26,822 nt of DNA from Mesotaenium endlicherianum (Eukaryota; Streptophyta; Zygnematophyceae; Zygnematales; Mesotaeniaceae): positions 14,764 through 41,585 of the forward strand of contig WELA01007809.1 of NCBI GenBank assembly GCA_009602735.1, in the 5' to 3' direction. The notes beneath the pieces were generated by a model. The model did not search any database. It was not told the DNA's origin and saw only the letters and a program-made list of their open reading frames with translations. The translations under genes were made by a program, and so were the position numbers. Positions 10,767 to 19,807 of the stretch are shown here, piece after piece (the stretch's first letter is position 1; every line of letters starts with the position of its first letter).

Positions 10767-11858
10767 TCATTTATCTTTGGGAGGTGCTTGGCCGGCAATG
10801 CTAGCAAACATCTGAGCAAGTGCGTTAATACTGCCGCTTATGCTAGATGCAATCTCTTTAGCACACATGATCTGAGTTGCCATCGCCTCCTCAGCTATCT
10901 CTTTTTGAACAGCACATGCAGCATCAATGATGGTGGTGTCTTTGGAAATATCTCTCAAGCTCTCAATTTGTAACCTTGTCACTTCCATCAGCTCACTCCC
11001 TGAAGTAGCAGGTACTACTGGCGGTGCACGGTCCCGCTTGCATTTCTTCAAAGCCGCAAGGTCCTGTATCGCATGCACAAATACAAACGAGCAACACTTT
11101 AGTACAAAGTGTTGATGTACAAGTATGCATGAATTTTGTGTGGCAGTCACTAACCGCCTGCCAGCACAAACAGCAAGCGGAGGGGGCAGGCTGCAGCAGC
11201 CTGCCCTTACACACAACCAGGAAAACAAACAGGCGGGAGGCTGCACGCAACAGCAGGCCCCCCGCTAGCACAAATAGCAAGCAAAGTGGGCAGGCTCCTC
11301 CGGCCTGCCCTTGCACATAATTAAAAGAGAAAACATCGGGCGGCTGCAAGCAACAACAGGCCGGCCGCCAGCACAAAAAGCAAGCAAAGTGGGCAGGCTG
11401 CGGCAACCTGCCCTTGCACACGTTAAAAAGGAGAAAAAGCGGGCGATCTGCAAGCAACAGCAGGCTGCTCACCCGTACAAATAGCAAGCAGAGTGGGCAG
11501 GCTGCTGCAGCTCGCCCTTGCACACAAATACAAAAGCAAACATGCAGCAGGCTGCAAGCAACAGCAGCCTGCTCTTGCACACCATCAAGAAAATGAACAG
11601 GCGGGAGGCTGCAAGCAATAGCAGGCCGCTTGCCCAAACAAATGGCAAGCAAAGTGTGCAGACTGCAGTAGCCTGCCCTTGCACGCAGTCAAAAAAACAA
11701 GGCGAGAGGCTATGTTTTGTGTGGCAAACACTAACCTCCATGAGCGGTGACTCTCCATTTCCATTGACGTTCACTGTTGTGTCCACAGAGATTGTCGGTT
11801 GTGACACGTTGTGCACTCTCACTGGTGGCACGTAGTGTACCGTCCTCTCCGTCGTCTC
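10767..11858 (-). CDS. Last two exons of a minus-strand gene, possible Harbinger accessory protein
   Basis: Two exons with matching phase 0 junctions. Exon 11858-11736 (41 codons, starting ETTERTVHYVPPVRVHN) has acceptor tttgctcag and donor GAG/GTTAGT. Exon 11063-10767 (98 codons plus stop) follows the acceptor gcgatacag. The C-terminal exon is predicted helical (KRDRAPPVVPATSG, then EVTRLQIESLRDISKD and EIASSISGSINALAQMFASI), with a small basic patch at its start. I do not recognise the family. Its position, convergent with a Harbinger transposase, is where such elements carry their second, DNA-binding protein, and a helical C-terminus fits. No Myb/SANT tryptophan pattern is visible. The 672-base intron contains a satellite block (11136-11720). 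Confidence 0.6.
11136..11720. repeat. Intronic block of GC-rich hairpin satellite
   Basis: About five to six diverged units of the same satellite that fills 13105-16614. The recurring marks are gggcaggct..., cctgcccttgcacaca and gcaagcaacagcaggc. The spacing is close to 105 bases. It lies wholly inside the last intron of the minus-strand gene. A 'ttttgtgtggca..cactaacc' sequence occurs at both edges, one copy being the intron's splice donor. Confidence 0.85.
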
Positions 11859-11947
11859 CTGAGCAAAGTTGAAATGACAAATTACGAATGATCAAAATGC
11901 TACAGTCCCACGCAATTTTCACAATATAAAAACTGCCGGCCACTCAC

Positions 11948-12038
11948 AGTCTCAGGTGGAGCCTTTTCTGTGTCGTTTATAGCGCTGTCCCCTCCACATA
12001 AAACAAGAACGTCGTCGGCGTACTCATTAAACCCGGCC
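11948..12038 (-). CDS. Putative upstream exon of the minus-strand gene
   Basis: The minus-strand exon is bounded by cttaatgacag (acceptor) and ACT/GTGAGT (donor). Its reading frame, containing CGGDSAINDTEKAPPET, joins the 11858-11736 exon in phase 0. It begins with a single base, so the preceding exon should end in phase 2, which the best preceding exon does not. Confidence 0.45.
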
Positions 12039-12154
12039 TGTCATTAAGACAAATAAAATATAAGAATAAGAATATAAAACCACTTCAAACGTCACGAGCA
12101 AGCGCTCCAATGTGGTAAAACGAACATCACCTAAAGCACGTTGTATCTGCTTAC

Positions 12155-12414
12155 CATTACAAGTGTCCACGTGGGCCACTTCAATGCTTCAACATCATCA
12201 CTCGAAACGTCGCTGGTAAGTTGTTGGCTTGGCAGGAGTGTGAGGTCCGATCGCATCTCCAATTTCCACATTCCTTCAGGACCATCACAAGTGCACATCA
12301 CCCTGTAGTGGCCCACGTCCCCATCCCCCTCCTCATGCTCGGGTAGAATGTGGAATTTGGCAACCGTATGAACCACATTACATCCCACCGTACACTCGCA
12401 CTCTAACAGCCAGT
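12155..12414 (-). CDS. Putative exon of the minus-strand gene, Cys-rich
   Basis: Bounded by the acceptor tgtgtgcaag and the donor AATG/GTAAGC. The open frame has 86 codons beginning WLLECECTVGCNVVH and containing YRVMCTCDGPEGMWKLEM and ALKWPTWTLVM. The sequence looks like genuine protein but I recognise no family. Its phase (two leading bases, ending in phase 0) does not fit either neighbour, so this is either a frameshifted remnant or my splice model is wrong here. Confidence 0.45.
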
Positions 12415-12538
12415 CTTGCACACACATGAAGAATAAGGAGACAAAGGGGAAAGAATTTTATAAGAATTTACAAAGCTGAAAGCACAAGGATGTAAGTATC
12501 CAAAATTGTAGTACGGAATAGTAAAACGGAAGACGTAC

Positions 12539-12720
12539 CTTGGTGGATGCCATGTTCAAAGGAGCTGGCAAGAACTCATTGTTGAAGGTGCTGATGGTGA
12601 GGGTGAATTCTTCCGTGGTTGTTGTCTCCAGGCAAATCGGTCCAAAGAGCGCCACTACCGTAGCATCATCCGGGTGGCTTGATGCATGGCAGGTTTGCAG
12701 GGACAAAACATCCACGCACA
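12539..12720 (-). CDS. Putative exon of the minus-strand gene
   Basis: The open frame includes ATVVALFGPICLETTTTEEF and FNNEFLPAPLNMASTK. It ends in phase 0 at the strong donor AAG/GTACGT. The 5' boundary is not certain; an AG near 12723 is possible. No known domain recognised. Confidence 0.4.
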
Positions 12721-12929
12721 CACCTCATAAATTCACGTTACAATATTGCAAGCACTTACCAAAGTATCAAGTGAGGCAACGCAGGCACAATGCAGGTAGG
12801 GACAATGGCACAATGGCTAACAGTACACAGGATGAGAAGCAAATAGACGGGCAGATAGCAGGTTGTCAGAGACGCACACCAGCAGGCACGTAGATAAAAA
12901 GGCTTGCAGAGCAAGCTTGAACTCCTCAC

Positions 12930-12998
12930 CTGGACTTTAGGGGAGCAACTAGAAGACCCCACGTGAAGTCCTCTGGACATGTTAGGCCCCCTGTCACC
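12930..12998 (-). CDS. Putative short exon of the minus-strand gene
   Basis: A 69-base minus-strand exon between the acceptor ctgacggcag and the classic donor CCAG/GTGAGG. It encodes VTGGLTCPEDFTWGLLVAPL. It may be an N-terminal coding exon, but no start codon has been placed. Confidence 0.4.
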
Positions 12999-13019
12999 CT
13001 GCCGTCAGAATGTAAGTGG

Positions 13020-13104
13020 AAATAAGTACAAAAGAAGTACACTAAAGCAGCAAGTAAGCAAGGAGCAAGAGAAGAGGCAAAATAGAGGAGGCAAAAGATA
13101 GCAG
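13020..13104. repeat. Purine-rich repeat, inverse of the 6980-8670 array
   Basis: On the minus strand this reads tttgcctcctctattttgcc and continues with cttctcttgctcc, the same vocabulary as the pyrimidine-rich array upstream of the transposase but in opposite orientation. It merges directly into the GC-rich satellite. Confidence 0.65.
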
Positions 13105-16100
13105 GGTGGGCAGGCTGCAGCCTGCAGCAAGCAGCCTGCCCTTGCACACACTTAAAAAAAAAAGGGAGGCGGGAGGTTGCAAGCAACTGCAGGCCGCCCA
13201 CCCGCACAAACAGCAAGCAAAGAGGACAGACTGCTTCTCAGGGCCAGTTTAGAGTGGGCAGGCTGCTAGAGCCTGCCCTTGCGCACAAATCAAAAGAGAA
13301 ACAGCAGGCAGGCGCCGTGCCCGCTCGCACAAACAATAAGCAAAGCGGACAGTGTATGAAAGCACAACAGGCCGTCCGCCTGCACAACGAGCAAGCACAA
13401 GGGGGCAAGCTGCAGCAGCCTGCCCTTGCACACATTCAAAACAATGGACCAGCAGGCGGACTGCAAGCAACAGCAGGCTACTCGCCAGCACAAAGAGCAA
13501 GAGGGGGCAGGTTGCACCAGCCTACCCTCGCACACATTGAACAAAAGGAACAGGGGGGCGGGGAGCAAGCAACAGCAGGCCGCCCGCCCGCACAAATAGC
13601 AAGCAGAGGGGCCAGGCTGCACCAGCTTGCCCTCGCACACATTCAAAAGGAACAGCGGGTGGAGTGCAAGCAACAGCAATCCGCCCGCCCGCACAAACAT
13701 CAAGCAAAGGGGGCACGCTGCACCAGCCCGCCCTTGCACACATTTGAACAATAGACTAGCGGGCAGGCTGCAAGCAATAGAAGGTCACCCGCTTGCACAA
13801 AGAGCAAGAGGGGGCAGGCTGCACCAGCCTGCCCTCGCACACATTGAACAAAAGGAGTAGCGGGCGGGTTGCAAGCAACAGCAGGCCGCTCGCTCACACA
13901 AACAACAAGCAGAGGGGACAGGCTACACCAACCTGCCCTCGCACACAATTAACAAGAGGAATAGCGGGCGCGCTGCAAGCAACAGCACGCCGCCCGCGAG
14001 CACAAACAGCAAGCAGAGGGGGCAGGCTACACCAGCCTGCCCTCGCACACATTCAACAAAAGAAACAGCGGGCGGGGTGCAAGCAACAGCAGGCCGCCTG
14101 CCCAAACAAGCAATAAGCAGAGGGGGCAGGCTGCACCAGCCTGCCCTCGCACACATTTGAACAATGGATCAGCGGGCGGGCTGCAAGCAATAGCAGGTCA
14201 CCCGCTTGCACAAAGAGCAAGAGGGGGCAGGCTGCACCAGCCTGCCCTCGCACACATTGAACAAAAGGAATAGCGGGCAGGCTGCAAGCAACAGCAGGCA
14301 GCCAGCTCACACAAACAGCAAGCACAGGGGGCAGGCTACACCAACCTGCCCTCGCACACATTCAGGCGGGATGCAAGCAATAGCAGGCCGCCCGCTCACA
14401 CAAACAGCAAGCAGAGGGGGCAGGCTACACCAACCTGCACTCGCACACATTCAACAAGAGGAACAGCGGGCAGGCAACAAGCAACAGCAAGCCGCCCGCG
14501 CGCACAAACAGCAAGCAGAGGGGGCAGGTTGCACCAGCCTGCCCTCCCACACATTCAACAAAAGGAACAGCGGGCGGGGTGCAAGCAACAGCAGGCCGCC
14601 CGCTCGAACAAAGAACAAGCAGAGAGGGCAGGCAGCACCAGCCCTCGCACACATTCAACAAAAGGAACAGCGGGCGGGGTGCAAGCAATAGCAGGCCGCC
14701 CGCCCAAACAAAGAACAAGCAGAGGGGGTAGGCAGCACCAGCCCTCGCACACATTCAACAAAAGGAACAACGGGCGGGGTGCAAGCAACAGCAAGCCGCC
14801 CGCCCGAACAAACAGCAACCAGAGGGGGCAGGCTGCACCAGCCTGCCCTTGCACACATTTGAACAATGGACCAGCGGGCGGGCTGCAAGCAATAGCAGGT
14901 CACCCGCTTGCACAAAGAGCAAGAGGGGGCAGGCTGCACCAGCCTGCTCTCGCACACATTGAACAAAAGGAACAGCCTCAGCGGGCGGGGTGCAAGCAAC
15001 AGCAGGCCGCCCGCCCGTACAAACAACAAGCAGAGGGGGCAGGCTACACCAGCCTGCCCTTGCACACATTAAAGAAATGGAACAGCGGGCGGGGTGCAAG
15101 CAACAGCAGGCCGCCCGCCCGCACAAACAGCAAGTAGAGGGGGCAGGCTGCACCAGCCTGCCCTTGCACACATTTAAACAATTGACCAGCGGGCGGGCTG
15201 CAAGCAATAGCAGGTCACCCGCTTGCACAAAGAGCAAGAGGGGGCAAGATGCACCAGCCTGCCCTTGCACACATTGAACAAGAGGAACAGCGGGCGAGGT
15301 GCAAGCAACAGCAGGCCGCCCGCCCGCACAAACAACAAGCACAGGGGGCAGGCTACACCAGCCTGCCCTCGCACACATTAAACAAAAGGAACAACGGGCG
15401 GGGTGCAAGCAACAACGGGCCGCCCGCCCGCACCAACAGCAAGCAGAGGGGGCAGGCTGCACCAGCCTGGACTTAAACACATTTGAACCATGGACCAGCG
15501 GGCAGACTGCGAGCAATAGCAGGTCACCCGCCTGCACAAAGAGCAATAGGGGGCAGGCTGCACCAGCCTGCCCTCGCACACATTGAACAAAAGGAACAGC
15601 AGGCGGGCTGCAAGCAACAGTTGGTTGCCCGCTCACACAAACAGCAAGCAGAGGGGGCAGGCTACACCAACCTGCCCTCGCGCACATTCAACAAGAGGAA
15701 CAGCGGGCGGGCTGCAAGCAACAGCAGGCCGCCCGCGCGCACAAACAGCAAGCAGAGGGGGTAAGCTGCATCAGCCTGCCCTTGCACACATTTGAACAAT
15801 GGACCAGCGGGCGGGCTGCAAGCAATAGCAGGTCACCCGCTTGCAAAAAGAGCAAGAGGGGGCAGGCTGCACCAGCCTACCCTCGCACACATTGAACAAA
15901 AGGATTAGCGGGCTGGCTGCAAGCAACAGCAGGCCGCCCGCTCACACAAACAGCAAGCAAAGGGGACAAGCTACACCACCCTGCCCTCGCACACATTCAA
16001 CAAGAGGAACAGCGGGCGCGCTGCAAGCAACAGCAGGCCGCCCGCGCGCACAAACAGCAAGCAGAGGGGGCACGCTACACCAGCCTGCCCTCGCACACAT

Positions 16101-16614
16101 TCAAAATTAACAGCGGGCGGGGTGCAAGCAACAGCAGGCCGCCTGCCCAAACAAGCAATAAGCAGAGGGGGCAGGCTGCACCAGCCTGCCTTCGCACACA
16201 TTGAACAAATGGATTTGCGGGCGGGCTGCAAGCAACAGCAGGCCGCCCGCTCACACAAACAGCAAGCAGAGGGGACAGGCTACACCAACCTGCCCTCGCA
16301 CACATTCAACAAGAGGAACAGCGGGCGCGGTGCAAGCAACAGCAGGTCGCCCGCGCGCACAAACAGCAAGCAGAGGGGGCAGGTTGTACCAACCTGCCCT
16401 CGCACACATTCAACAAAAGGAACAGCGGGCGGGGTGCAAGCAACAGCAGTCCGCCCGCCCGCACAAACATCAAGCAGAGGGGGCAGGCTGCACCAGCCTG
16501 CCCTCGCACACATTTGAACAATGGACCAGCGGGCGGGCTGCAAGCAATAGCAGGTCATCCGCCTGCAAAAAGAGCAAGAGGGGGCTGGCTGCACCAGCCT
16601 GCCCTCGCACACAA
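13105..16614. repeat. GC-rich satellite, about 101-105 bp per unit, one hairpin per unit
   Basis: Roughly 34 tandem units. The landmark cacatt recurs at 13431, 13533, 13638, 13739, 13840, 14048, 14152, 14253 and 14357. Each unit has a perfect or near-perfect palindrome (5' arm gggcaggctg, 3-base loop cac, then the complementary arm; example 13812-13834). It also has a second GC-rich inverted pair, gcgggcgg and ccgcccgc, around gcaagcaacagcag. Units marked atttgaacaatgg recur at about 309, 413 or 700 bases, showing a higher-order repeat. The array ends sharply at 16614. Long open frames on both strands reflect the scarcity of TA-containing codons. Confidence 0.95.
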
Positions 16615-17463
16615 TGTCATGATTTATTAAGTCGAGGTTGTCGTATAAAAACCAAGCTCCACATTTGCGGAACATCAACCTAGGAAGGCCAACTTTGCAT
16701 TGACTTTACGCATCCGGGTGTTGACCTTTTCTAGAATTCCAAGTCACCAACGTGTAGCGCGTCGAAGCATCTTCCAAATGGCACCAATTTCGCGTCATTT
16801 GGTCAAGTATCGAGCGAGATAGGTGCGAGCTAGTCCGCGTTACCTACCGGTCCCTAGCGAATCTTTCCCAAGGCCCAAGTCGTGACTCAATGTCCCCAAA
16901 GGTGACATTGTTGGCTCTTCGTGACCCCAAGCTTTGTGCGCACAAATCCGCGAGCCCCTTAACCTACATAAGCTTTACATTTCCATGGTATATGTGCATC
17001 ATTGAGGCTATAACTTGGTGACTGCATCACCTACTCCTAGAGGAAGCTTCCTCAATTTCCAGATCCACTTTTGAGGCGCTATCTAGGTAGAATCACCCAA
17101 GGTAAGCTCGGCCAATGAGGGACACGTACCATATCCTACGCACCTTGCTTTGATTGGGATTGAGTTATGCTTAGCCTATAGGAGTGCTAGTACATGCCTT
17201 GTACACATTAGTGGACATAGGAGAGCATCCAAGAGTGACTACATGCACTGGATCCGCCACATACCCCGCTGGATTTCCAGGAGTATAAGTACTAAGAGAT
17301 GTCCCTAGAAGAGACATATTTTAGAAGTCCATTATGCCAGGTGTTAGTAACAGAGATTATTAGTAAAGCTTACACTTCTATCTCTTGTGTTTTCAGGACC
17401 ACTTAGTTACTCTCTTGTGAAGAGCAAGCCCTCCAGGCTTCCAGTCACTTGAAGAACTTCACA
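16615..17463 (+). mobile_element. Candidate 5' LTR of a Ty3/Gypsy-like retrotransposon, copy 1
   Basis: A sharp change from satellite to unique sequence occurs at TGTCATGA (16615). A matching end, CTTCACA, lies at 17463, giving 849 bases with TG...CA termini. A TATA-like tataag is at 17284-17289, about 175 bases before the proposed end, a sensible U3 promoter position. The sequence tggtgagcaaag begins 2 bases further on and could be a primer-binding site, but I cannot assign it to a tRNA. Only the 5' end is supported by a clear sequence break. A 3' LTR is not in the window, because the second copy at 21602 lies inside the duplicated block. Confidence 0.5.
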
Positions 17464-17665
17464 AGTGGTGAGCAAAGTCACAGCTTAAGCCCTTGCCATA
17501 GGACTACTCTGAAGATCATGATGTGCTTCCAGTGATCTTTTGGGCCATACTTCATTAGTTGTTTTCCTACCAGATTACAGTCTTGAGGTGCTCACTCTGG
17601 AGAGTACACATTCCTTACTTCTAAAAGATCTCTCTTTGCCTGCAAGCAATTAGAACCTTCAGCGT
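17464..17665 (+). other. Retroelement leader before gag
   Basis: About 200 bases between the proposed LTR end and the gag ATG, with no other open frame of note. It is nearly identical to 22451-22652. Confidence 0.5.
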
Positions 17666-19806
17666 ATGCCTACCCGTAGTGGGCTTTCTTATCAGCCATA
17701 CTACGAAGGGGTTAGTGGAGAAGACTCAGACTCAGATCTCAGCACTATCACTGAACCCGCCGAAGAAGAGCAACCTGCTCTCCAGCACACAGCATTTGCT
17801 TCTAAGCCATCTCCCCAGTGGGCTCACTACGATTTCTGGTATCCCATGGCAGGTGACCACGAGGTCAAGACTGACAGGTCTGCCTACCGCTTCAGCGGTA
17901 GGCCAGGCACCTGTGATCTGGAAGTTACCATCTCGGAGTTTCAGGCTGACTTTGCGGCTGCAAAGCTCAAGACACCCACGCTGACTAAGCGCGACGTCTT
18001 TGACTCGCTTATGCGCTACCTCTCGCACGAGGCCCGCGACACCTTCCGTGAGAAGGAGGCCGAGCTCCGGACCCGCACTGAGCTTGTGGGTGACCCACCA
18101 GTGGCGACCCTGCTAGCTGATCCAGTACAAGCCTTCTGGAACATCCTGAAGACAGAGTTCCAGGTTGCAACTGAAGAGAAGGTGTACGAGCTGCACCATT
18201 TCTTCCGACGCAAGAACGAGACTATCCGCATGATGTACCGCCGCTTGGTGCACCTCCGCCGCGATGTCGGCACTGTCACTGACCGGGAGGCCGCAAAGAT
18301 CTTCTTGCGCGCCGTCAAGCCGCGTCTGAGGGAGAGGGCCGTAGTCCCCCTCATCGACCGCCACGCTTCAGAGTATTCTCTGGAGCAGGCCTACCTCTCC
18401 GTTGAGAAGCAGAGCTTGGCCGCCGCACGGAGAAACATTAGCGATCATGTGGGCTTAGCATCCGCGGGCGTGCGCCAGGAGGCCTCAGTGCTGCCGTCTT
18501 CTACGACGCGCACGACGCCTGCCCGCCAGCCCCAGTCGTCGCAGCAGCAGCCTCAGCGCTCTCTGCTGCCCCAGCAGACGCAGCAGCGCGGAGCTACGCG
18601 TGGCCGCATTTCCATGGCTGCCACTACGAGCGATTCCTGCTGGTCCTGCGGGAAGACGGGCCACTCACGCCAGAACTGCACTCTCGCGCAGAATGGCAAG
18701 CCCGGCGACTGCACCTATTGTGGCAAGGCCGGCCACCTGCAGATCGTTTTTCTGCAGAAGAAGCGCGACGTCGAGAACGGACGCGCTCGCGACGGCCCTA
18801 CGCCTTCAGCAGGACAGCAAGGCGCACGCAACCCTCGTACGGGTGGCCGCCCCGCGATGACAGCAGCTACGGCCACAACGGACGCCGCATTGATGCCTGG
18901 AGCCGACTACTGCAGCTTCGACGACGTCAGCGACGCCCTCGTGGAGGCCAACGCGGAGATCGCTAGACTCCGTGGCCTCGTCGACGTCGATAACTATGAC
19001 GCGTGCGGAGCACTCCTTGCGTCCGCTCCACCGTCCTACGCCACGGCATTGACAGCTGGCGCACGCACAGCTTCACAGCGCACATCAGGCTCAGCGGCAG
19101 CCCCGCAGCCCCGCGCACGTTCGGGTTACGACGTAGCGCCCGTTGCCAGAGCTGCAGGCGCTCGCACAGGCAACTCTGCTAGCCCTGTGCGCACCGCTCT
19201 GACAGCTTTCAGCAGCGACAGCTGGAGTCCCGACAGACTGCCGGATGGCAGGTTGCACGACTGCGCGGTTGCGCCATCTCCCGGCGCAAGCTCGCGCGCA
19301 CGCGGGCCAGCCCGCACGCCAGCCGAGGCCCCGACAGAGCCCCTGGCTTGCGCTTCCCTGCTGGCAACAGCAGGCCTCCCGTCGACCCGCGTAGCGACAA
19401 CTGGCAGGCAGGGACGGGGGCACCTGGCGGCGTGCACGGCTACAGCTGGTCCGGCCGCAGCCTCCCTCTCCGTCCGTGCGGTACGCCCGTGCGTAGCTCT
19501 GCGCACAGGCAGGGACAGCCGGTCCCCGCTGGCTGCTGCACATAGCAGGCTCCAGCAGAACCCGCCACGTGGCACGTGCACGATAGGCGGGGCCGCCTTT
19601 GCCAACAGCAGCATGCACGCACACACGCTGGCTCACACGCGCGCCCAGCGCACTGCGCTGCGAGGTCCACGGCGCACCCGGCGACGCCACGACGTCGTCA
19701 CAGTGGCAACTGCAGCTGCGCACAGCAGCTGCACCCACGCGCTGCCAAGTGGCGCGTGCGCGCAGGTCTGCACGGCCAGCGCAGCGACGGCCGCAGCGGC
19801 CGCCAC
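17666..19806 (+). CDS. Retrotransposon Gag, copy 1, cut at the N
   Basis: The start is MPTRSGLSYQPYYEGV. The capsid-type region (about residues 60-250, including FWNILKTEF and ETIRMMYRRLVHLRRD) is followed by a Gln/Pro-rich linker. Then come two CCHC knuckles, CWSCGKTGHSRQNC (325-338) and CTYCGKAGHLQIVF (349-362). The second has lost its last Cys, with codon ttt at 18749-18751, while the downstream copy has Cys. A predicted short coiled coil around 418-442 and an Ala/Pro/Arg-rich tail follow. The frame is real up to 19806. The apparent continuation past the N to 19849 is satellite sequence and not part of the protein. Confidence 0.88.
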
Positions 19807-19807
19807 N
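19807..19807. other. Single N: contig junction or unresolved base
   Basis: The only ambiguous base in the window. The sequence changes abruptly from the gag tail to mid-unit satellite at this base, and the following 4986 bases repeat the preceding 4986. Confidence 0.97.

Larger units (their letters stand above)
14821..19806. repeat. Copy 1 of the 4986-base repeat ending at the N
   Basis: Every landmark here recurs 4987 bases downstream, for example gag ATG 17666 versus 22653 and LTR start 16615 versus 21602. The copy ends exactly at the N and its partner starts exactly after it. See the finding on an unmerged contig overlap. Confidence 0.93.

Noticed and set aside
6370..13258. Similar 20-base sequences near 6371 and 13240 (ccagtttacagtgggca and ccagtttagagtgggca) as element ends
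   Set aside because: They are in direct, not inverted, orientation, and one such match is not far from chance in a window this size and this repetitive.
14755..15687. Long minus-strand open frame (310 codons) in the satellite, and many similar ones
   Set aside because: Same Cys/Leu/Pro-rich repeat peptide in several frames and on both strands. It follows from a GC-rich tandem repeat with few stop-forming triplets and has no protein family resemblance.
13105..16614. CRISPR-like array, because of regularly spaced palindromic units
   Set aside because: The sequences between hairpins are themselves repeated and not unique spacers. The genome is eukaryotic and there are no cas genes.
17466..17480. 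Canonical plant primer-binding site for initiator tRNA-Met
   Set aside because: The sequence starts tggt but then departs from the tRNA-Met complement. It is kept only as an unassigned candidate.
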